From contig DUVD01000054.1 in assembly GCA_012841225.1 (NCBI GenBank), positions 1-10,665 of the forward strand: DNA of 10,665 nucleotides, written 5' to 3'. The stretch is from Fibrobacter sp. Lineage in GTDB: Bacteria > Fibrobacterota > Fibrobacteria > Fibrobacterales > Fibrobacteraceae. Shown in pieces: positions 6,892 through 10,665 of the stretch (position 1 is the first letter of the stretch; each line of letters starts with the position of its first letter). The notes under the pieces are model-generated. The model made no database searches, was not told where the DNA came from, and saw only the letters and a program-made list of their open reading frames with translations. Made by a program: the position numbers and the translations under genes.

Positions 6892-7458
6892 ATGGGCACA
6901 GTTAGTACTAATGAATTTCGGAAAAAATTAAAAATCATGGTTGATGGTTATCCTTATATGATCATTGACAACCAATTTGTAAAGCCAGGTAAAGGCCAAG
7001 CGTTTAATCGCGTCCGAATAAAAAATTTGATCACCGGTAGGACTCTCGATCGCACTTGGAAAAGTGGTGAAACAGTAGAAGAAGCGGAAGTTAACTATTC
7101 CGACATGACCTACCTCTATAATGATAATACTACTTGGTTCTTTATGGATAAAACCACTATGGAAACCATGGAGATTTCAAAAGACGCCATGGGTGGAACT
7201 GAAGTTTGGCTGCTCGATGGTGCTGACGTTCAAGTCACTTGGTGGGATGGTAAGGCTATAGAAGTCATTCCACCTACATTTGTTGATCTTATGATTGTTG
7301 ATGCTCCTCCAGGAGTCCAAGGCAATACCAGTGGTAACGTGATGCGTGAGGCGATTTTAGAAACTGGCGCTCAAGTAATGATTCCACTCTTTATTGAACA
7401 AGGTACAAAGATCCGCGTAGACACGCGTGATGGTTCGTACTTAGAGCGCGCTAAATAA
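6892..7458 (+). CDS. efp: Translation elongation factor P (EF-P), lysine-34 type
   Basis: A 188-residue protein, the standard length of bacterial EF-P. It has the three-domain pattern: a KOW-like N-domain (about 1-64) with FVKPGKGQAF, a central OB domain opening with MTYLYNDNTTWFFMD, and a C-terminal OB domain from about residue 128 (PPTFVDLMIVDAPPGVQGNT) that ends VDTRDGSYLERAK. EF-P binds next to the P-site tRNA and relieves ribosome stalling at consecutive prolines. The modified tip residue is Lys34, in the context PGKGQ as in the beta-lysylated E. coli protein, not the Arg32 rhamnosylated type. This agrees with the epmB gene divergent from it. The Pro-rich tail of the MglA-like protein (PPP, PP) in this window is the kind of sequence whose translation EF-P assists. 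Start chosen by the GAGAGG site. Confidence 0.97.
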   Translation: MGTVSTNEFRKKLKIMVDGYPYMIIDNQFVKPGKGQAFNRVRIKNLITGRTLDRTWKSGETVEEAEVNYSDMTYLYNDNTTWFFMDKTTMETMEISKDAMGGTEVWLLDGADVQVTWWDGKAIEVIPPTFVDLMIVDAPPGVQGNTSGNVMREAILETGAQVMIPLFIEQGTKIRVDTRDGSYLERAK

Positions 7459-7489
7459 AAATTATTCAAACTACTTAGAAAAAGAATAG

Positions 7490-7501
7490 ACCTGCGCAGG
7501 T
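7490..7501. repeat. 12-bp perfect palindrome downstream of efp
   Basis: ACCTGCGCAGGT is a perfect palindrome 31 bp after the efp stop, GC-rich within an AT-rich spacer. As RNA it gives only a 4-bp stem. On the minus strand it is followed by a loose T-rich stretch (CTATTCTTTTTC), so it could be a weak terminator for cvfB read-through, or a protein-binding site. The remainder of the 180-bp spacer between efp and cvfB shows no convincing gene. Confidence 0.3.
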
Positions 7502-7638
7502 GAGCCATTATTGCATCTAGAATTTGGAGGTGTTTTGACGTCTCTTTCGAAGCATGTTAAAACTCCAGAAGTCTACTCATTTAATAGTGACTGCAATTGC
7601 ATTGAAAGAAAGATTAGACGCTTGCCAAACTTGCGTTT

Positions 7639-8463
7639 TTATTTTAGAGAAATACCGTCGTCGCTTATTTTAATAAGACCCTTTTTAAATAAGCCCCCAA
7701 TCATTTTTTTGAATGTCTTTTTAGACAAGTCAAATTTTTCTTGGATTTCTTCTGGGGAAGAAAAATCGCCATAGGGTAAAAAACCATTAGCCTCTTGAAG
7801 TGAGTCGAGTATAATGTCGCTTTCTTCCATTGCAGCTCTATAGCCCACGGGCTTTAAGCTTAAAGAGACTTTTTCGTCTTCCCTAATGTTTTGGATATAG
7901 CCAGTTAATTTATCTCCAATATAATAACGCTTGTTATTATACTGTGTATAATGGCGACCCGTGTAGCGGTTGTTAATAAGGCAGTCCATGTAATCTTCTG
8001 CGACTTCATATACCGCCAGATCAACCATTTCTCCGACTGCTAAAGCTCTGGTATCTTGATCGATAAAACTTTTTATCTTCTCTGTGGCGACAAGACGACC
8101 ACTTTTAGCATCTTCTAAAACAAAAACAACGCAACGATCTCCAACTTCGAGTTCACCTAATTGTTGTTTATAAGGCAAAAATAAATCTTTGTCTAAGCCC
8201 CAGTCTAAAAAAGCACCGACGGGGTTGATGTCCTTTACTTCGAGAACGGCAAAATGATCGACCGTCACCTTAGGCTCTTGGGTTGTTGCTATTAAGCGAT
8301 CCTCGCTATCCGTGTAAACAAATACCCTTATGGTATCGCCGACGGATAGGTTTTCAGGGGCTTTATTTCCAGGAAGCAAAATTCTTTCTTGCTCGATGTC
8401 CAAGTAAAAGCCTTGAGGCATTTCCGATTCTACCACGCCATTATAATGTATTCCGATTTTCAT
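7639..8463 (-). CDS. cvfB: CvfB-type S1-domain RNA-binding protein (YitL family)
   Basis: A 274-residue protein, close to the usual length of the CvfB/YitL family. Three S1/OB-like segments can be traced: about 1-62 (GFYLDIEQERILLP ... VGDTIRVFVYTDSEDRLIAT), about 66-130 with the family signature VGAFLDWGLDKDLFLP (82-97) and VGDRCVVFVLEDAKSGRLVAT, and about 138-205 (VGEMVDLAVYEVAEDY ... YIGDKLTGYIQNIREDEKVSLSL). A C-terminal winged-helix segment follows (about 212-274, SSPEEIQEKFDLSKKTFKKMIGGLFKKGLI). In Staphylococcus aureus CvfB binds RNA and affects virulence gene expression; its role elsewhere is poorly defined. The protein is cytoplasmic. It is monocistronic here, convergent with efp and divergent from the phosphatase gene. 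The ATG at 8463 has no obvious ribosome binding site; the S1 segment begins directly after it, so the start is still likely. Confidence 0.88.
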   Translation of the reverse strand: MKIGIHYNGVVESEMPQGFYLDIEQERILLPGNKAPENLSVGDTIRVFVYTDSEDRLIATTQEPKVTVDHFAVLEVKDINPVGAFLDWGLDKDLFLPYKQQLGELEVGDRCVVFVLEDAKSGRLVATEKIKSFIDQDTRALAVGEMVDLAVYEVAEDYMDCLINNRYTGRHYTQYNNKRYYIGDKLTGYIQNIREDEKVSLSLKPVGYRAAMEESDIILDSLQEANGFLPYGDFSSPEEIQEKFDLSKKTFKKMIGGLFKKGLIKISDDGISLK

Positions 8464-8507
8464 TACACAAAGATAAGAAATGCATTTTTAATTAAACAAA
8501 AAGAATG

Positions 8508-8581
8508 AAAAAGCCAATAGTATTTCAAGATGTAATATATTGGGCTGGTGTAGAAGATAATAGCTTTAGTCTTGGCTTTTT
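8508..8581. repeat. 10-bp inverted repeat enclosing 54 bases in the cvfB/phosphatase spacer
   Basis: AAAAAGCCAA (8508-8517) and TTGGCTTTTT (8572-8581) are perfect inverted copies. On the plus strand the right arm ends in five Ts, as in a terminator. The left arm can alternatively pair through CCAATA (8514-8519) with TATTGG (8538-8543), so two structures compete. No protein-coding gene covers this stretch. Confidence 0.35.
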
Positions 8582-8608
8582 AAGCAGATAAGGTTAGTTT
8601 TTTAGAAT
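8580..8608 (+). promoter_or_regulatory. Candidate promoter for the small RNA/leader before the phosphatase gene
   Basis: TAGAAT (8603-8608) differs from the -10 consensus at one base. At 17-base spacing upstream is TTAAGC (8580-8585), a poor -35 element. Transcription would start near 8614-8616, at the base of the hairpin described next. This is weak evidence, supported only by its position. Confidence 0.25.
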
Positions 8609-8611
8609 AAT

Positions 8612-8687
8612 ACCGAAACACAATGCTTAACAGATTCCCTTTGTGCTTTTGGTGAAAGGCCTTCCCTGATTGGGGGAAGGCTTTTTT
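8612..8687 (+). ncRNA. Candidate small RNA or attenuator leader
   Basis: Two successive hairpins are readable. The first pairs 8612-8623 (ACCGAAACACAA) with 8641-8653 (TTGTG-C-TTTTGGT), 12 pairs with one G-U and one bulged C, around a 17-base loop. The second is the intrinsic terminator 8659-8687. The loop of the first hairpin contains TTCCCT (8635-8640), which is repeated in the 5' arm of the terminator (8662-8667). The loop could therefore pair with the GGGAA of the 3' arm and act as an antiterminator. It may be a ~75-base independent RNA or a regulated leader of the phosphatase gene. I do not recognise it as a known RNA family. Confidence 0.4.
8659..8687 (+). terminator. Strong intrinsic terminator directly upstream of the phosphatase gene
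   Basis: GCCTTCCC (8659-8666) pairs perfectly with GGGAAGGC (8674-8681) around a 7-base loop, followed by six Ts (8682-8687). It points to the right. No plus-strand protein gene precedes it within 1.2 kb (efp ends at 7458), and its T-run ends 14 bases before the ATG at 8702. Confidence 0.85.
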
Positions 8688-8701
8688 GTACTTTTAATAT
8701 C

Positions 8702-9619
8702 ATGATTGATTTTATTGGTGATATTCACGGTCATGCCGATCGTTTGGAAGCCCTATTAAAAAAACTTGGGTATTCTTTGAAAATGGGTGTTTACAGGCAC
8801 CCTTCTCGTCGCGTTGTATTTTTAGGCGATTATTTGGACCGCGGGCCCGATGCGCGGGGTACAGTGCGTATAGTCCGTGCTATGGTGGAAGCCGGAGAAG
8901 CAAGGGCTATTATAGGAAACCACGAATTGAACATGCTTTGCTTTTGGACGCCAAATGCTGGTGGTGGGTATTTGAGGGATCACTCCATTAACAAAATTTT
9001 AATTCACGCCGAAACGATTCGATCTTATCAGCACTACGAATCGGAGTTTAGAGAGATGCTCGATTGGTTGTACACCTTGCCTCTCTATATCGAAACGGAT
9101 TTTTTTCGGGCTCAGCATGCCTGTTTTGATACTTCTTTGGTTGATGTATTAAAGTCTGAAAACATTACTTCCGTAAAAGATGAATCGACTCTTAGGAGGA
9201 TGGTCAATAAGAGAGACCCTTTATTTAAGCCAGTAGATTCGCTTTTAAAAGGCCCTGAGATGGCTTTGCCTCAAGGCATCTCTTATAGAGATAAAGAAGG
9301 TGTTTTGCGTACGCGAACGAGGGTGTGTTGGTGGGAGAACCCCGCGACGGCGCCTGCTTCCGATTTGTTTTTGCAAACTGATTTTCATTTGCCAAATATG
9401 GAAATTCCAGCCGAAATTAGAAAAGGAAACTACTACCACGAATCAGAACGTCCTGTGTTTTTTGGTCATTACTGGTTTGATGGAGAGGTGCGCATTTTAA
9501 AACCGAATGTGTGTTGCTTAGATTATAGTGTCGCTTCTTATAAAAACGATGGGAAGCTTGTTGCGTACCGCTTTGACGGTGAATCTGTTTTAAATAATAA
9601 TCGATTTGTATATGTATAA
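8702..9619 (+). CDS. PPP-type metallophosphatase (calcineurin-like phosphoesterase)
   Basis: A 305-residue protein with the full metal-site signature of the PPP/calcineurin-like superfamily: GDIHG (Asp7, His9), GDYLDRGP (Asp43, Asp46, Arg47), GNHE (Asn73, His74), AQHACFD (His139) and FFGHYWF (His256). These residues bind a two-metal centre that hydrolyses phosphate esters. The segments GVYRHPSRRVVFLGD, GGYLRDHS and LLKGPEMALPQGISYRDKEG recall a common bacterial subfamily annotated variously as serine/threonine phosphatase or symmetrical diadenosine-tetraphosphatase-like. The substrate cannot be decided from sequence. No signal peptide is present, so it is cytoplasmic. The ATG at 8702 fits the family N-terminus (MIDFIGDIHGH), but no Shine-Dalgarno sequence precedes it; the only G-rich stretch is inside the terminator stem 22-30 bases upstream. 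This could make translation depend on leader structure. The resB-like gene begins just after its stop. Confidence 0.87.
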   Translation: MIDFIGDIHGHADRLEALLKKLGYSLKMGVYRHPSRRVVFLGDYLDRGPDARGTVRIVRAMVEAGEARAIIGNHELNMLCFWTPNAGGGYLRDHSINKILIHAETIRSYQHYESEFREMLDWLYTLPLYIETDFFRAQHACFDTSLVDVLKSENITSVKDESTLRRMVNKRDPLFKPVDSLLKGPEMALPQGISYRDKEGVLRTRTRVCWWENPATAPASDLFLQTDFHLPNMEIPAEIRKGNYYHESERPVFFGHYWFDGEVRILKPNVCCLDYSVASYKNDGKLVAYRFDGESVLNNNRFVYV

Positions 9620-9623
9620 TCAA

Positions 9624-10661
9624 ATGAAACGCATATTAAAAAAAGGCGCAGGCCTTCAAGTTACGATTCTATTGCTCGGTTTTTTTGCAGTGCTTTTGTT
9701 TTGGGGTGTGATTTACCAATCCAAAGTAGGCGTAGAGATAGGCGCAGAACGGTTTTTTGGTTCTTATTTTATATGGGTATTAGACTCAATCCCTTTACCA
9801 GGTCTTCGCTTTTTATTGGTGTTAAGCGCCATTCACTTAGTTTTAGCTCTTTGGTATAGAATTCCAAGACGATGGGCTTCGTTAGGCCTTTACCTAATGC
9901 ACTTTTCTCTATTAATTTTAATTTTGGGTGGCTTATTAGGTGATGTTTCCAGAAGACCATTAAAAGGATATGGTGTTATTGACGGCAAAACCAAGGCTGT
10001 TTTTGAAAGCGCTGAAGATGCTTTTGAAGTGGTTTTAGACGACTCTTTAACCTTTCCTTTGCCTCCGTGGGGTGATCTTGCTAGCTTTCAACTTGGCCTT
10101 TATAAATTTGAAATCATAAAGTCTTGCGAATACGGTTATCCCTTAACTGAAGTACAAGACGAACATCTCATTTTGAAAAATGCAACCGGTTTCCAGGGTT
10201 TTGAGTGCAAAGAAAAAAGTGAGAGTGCACTTGTGCGCTTTCCAGGTATTGTCTTGCATGTGAAGCATAAGGAATGGCGCCACAAAGAAAATATACTTTT
10301 AGGGCTAAATGAGCGTCGCTCTTACGTATTAACAGGTGGTGAAACACTTCGACTTTCTAATCAAAAAGAGAAAATGCCATTTGCGATTAAAGTGCTCGCT
10401 GCCGACAACGAGGGTGCTGATGTATTAATTCTTGAAAATGGCGTGGAAAATCCTCGACGTATTGCCTTGAATGTACCGTTCAAATCCAATCATTATACGG
10501 TTTACTTCTCTTCTGTGTTAGGAGTTTTCGACAACCAAAACGTCGTCTTATTTAAAGCAAGAAAAGACGTGCTCGATTTTATTCCATACCTCTTTATGGG
10601 ATTAATGTTCAGTGGCTTTATTCTTCATTATTTTGGTCGCCGCGAAAGGAAAAAATCATGA
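9624..10661 (+). CDS. resB: ResB-like cytochrome c biogenesis protein (system II)
   Basis: About 345 residues from ATG 9624; in-frame ATG 9612 and TTG 9606 overlap the preceding gene and are possible alternatives, and none has a clear ribosome site. Topology is ResB-like. TM1 (residues ~9-30, LQVTILLLGFFAVLLFWGVIY) is followed by QSKVGVEIGAERFFGSYF, which resembles the ResB post-TM1 segment. TM2 is FLLVLSAIHLVLALWY and TM3 is LGLYLMHFSLLILILGGLLG, with a His in the membrane segment. A large extracytoplasmic domain spans about residues 108-315, and a last TM is near the C-terminus (FIPYLFMGLMFSGFILHYFG). ResB (Ccs1) works with the haem transporter CcsA (ResC) to attach haem to apocytochrome c outside the inner membrane. 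The next gene starts within its stop codon, which fits a resB-ccsA pair. The protein is shorter than many ResB proteins and similar to compact versions I associate with Bacteroidota and relatives. Confidence 0.75.
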   Translation: MKRILKKGAGLQVTILLLGFFAVLLFWGVIYQSKVGVEIGAERFFGSYFIWVLDSIPLPGLRFLLVLSAIHLVLALWYRIPRRWASLGLYLMHFSLLILILGGLLGDVSRRPLKGYGVIDGKTKAVFESAEDAFEVVLDDSLTFPLPPWGDLASFQLGLYKFEIIKSCEYGYPLTEVQDEHLILKNATGFQGFECKEKSESALVRFPGIVLHVKHKEWRHKENILLGLNERRSYVLTGGETLRLSNQKEKMPFAIKVLAADNEGADVLILENGVENPRRIALNVPFKSNHYTVYFSSVLGVFDNQNVVLFKARKDVLDFIPYLFMGLMFSGFILHYFGRRERKKS

Positions 10662-10665
10662 AAAA
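10658..10665 (+). CDS. Start of the next gene, probably ccsA by context
   Basis: ATGAAAAA: the ATG at 10658 overlaps the TGA of the resB-like gene (ATGA), and GAAAGGA (10644-10650) gives a well-placed ribosome binding site. Only two full codons are in the window. A haem-handling CcsA/ResC protein is expected from the usual resB-ccsA arrangement, but nothing in these bases shows it. Confidence 0.5.

Noticed and set aside
7554..7673. 39-codon plus-strand frame starting MLKLQKSTHL with a CxxC
   Set aside because: No ribosome site at a workable distance and it overlaps the end of cvfB on the other strand. It could be a small gene, but nothing beyond an ATG and an open frame supports it.
7511..7774. 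Plus-strand open frame in the efp/cvfB spacer, with a TTG at 7535 behind a good GGAGG (7526-7530)
   Set aside because: Its second half is antisense to the cvfB winged-helix coding end, the start would be TTG, and the residues show no recognisable domain. The ribosome-site match may be chance.
8464..8687. 6S RNA, SRP RNA or a known riboswitch in the cvfB/phosphatase spacer
   Set aside because: I see no SRP tetraloop sequence, no 6S-type long stem with central bubble, and no riboswitch core that I recognise.

Overview
The window looks like chromosome of a didermic (Gram-negative) bacterium. Two genes encode outer-membrane beta-barrels with signal peptides and a C-terminal Phe, and there is an MglA/MglB polarity pair and a ResB-type cytochrome c maturation gene. 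Base composition is moderately AT-rich. MglAB, EpmB-type EF-P modification, a CvfB homologue and a large outer-membrane protein of a type I associate with the Fibrobacterota/Bacteroidota/Chlorobi side of the tree together suggest the FCB group, perhaps Fibrobacterota. This placement is an inference from gene content and is not proven. I see no tRNA, rRNA, CRISPR array, insertion sequence or phage gene.

Positions 1-5694, plus strand: a tightly packed run of five genes that reads as one operon. It holds the 3' part of an MglA-like small GTPase with a long Pro/Ser-rich tail, its Roadblock/LC7 partner MglB, a membrane-anchored DUF2914-like periplasmic protein, a ~954-residue outer-membrane beta-barrel protein, and an Omp85-superfamily protein with two POTRA-like domains. 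Junctions are 33 and 11 bp, then 2 bp, then a 1-base stop/start overlap. The implied theme is a cytoplasmic polarity switch co-expressed with envelope proteins. This is the most interesting part of the window.

Positions 5695-7458: an AT-rich convergent spacer with a terminator-like hairpin, then epmB on the minus strand and efp on the plus strand, divergent, with start codons only 39 bp apart. EpmB makes the (R)-beta-lysine used to modify Lys34 of EF-P, and that lysine is present here, so the two genes form a functional unit. EpmA, the ligase, is not in the window. A perfect 9-bp inverted repeat fills most of the gap between them.

Positions 7459-8463: a short spacer with a 12-bp palindrome, then a CvfB-type S1-domain RNA-binding protein on the minus strand.

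Positions 8464-10665: a 238-bp divergent spacer containing a strong plus-strand intrinsic terminator that ends just 14 bases before the next ATG, although no plus-strand gene precedes it. This indicates a small RNA or an attenuated leader. It is followed by a PPP-type metallophosphatase, a ResB-like cytochrome c biogenesis protein, and the first codons of another gene (ATGA overlap) that by context is probably ccsA.
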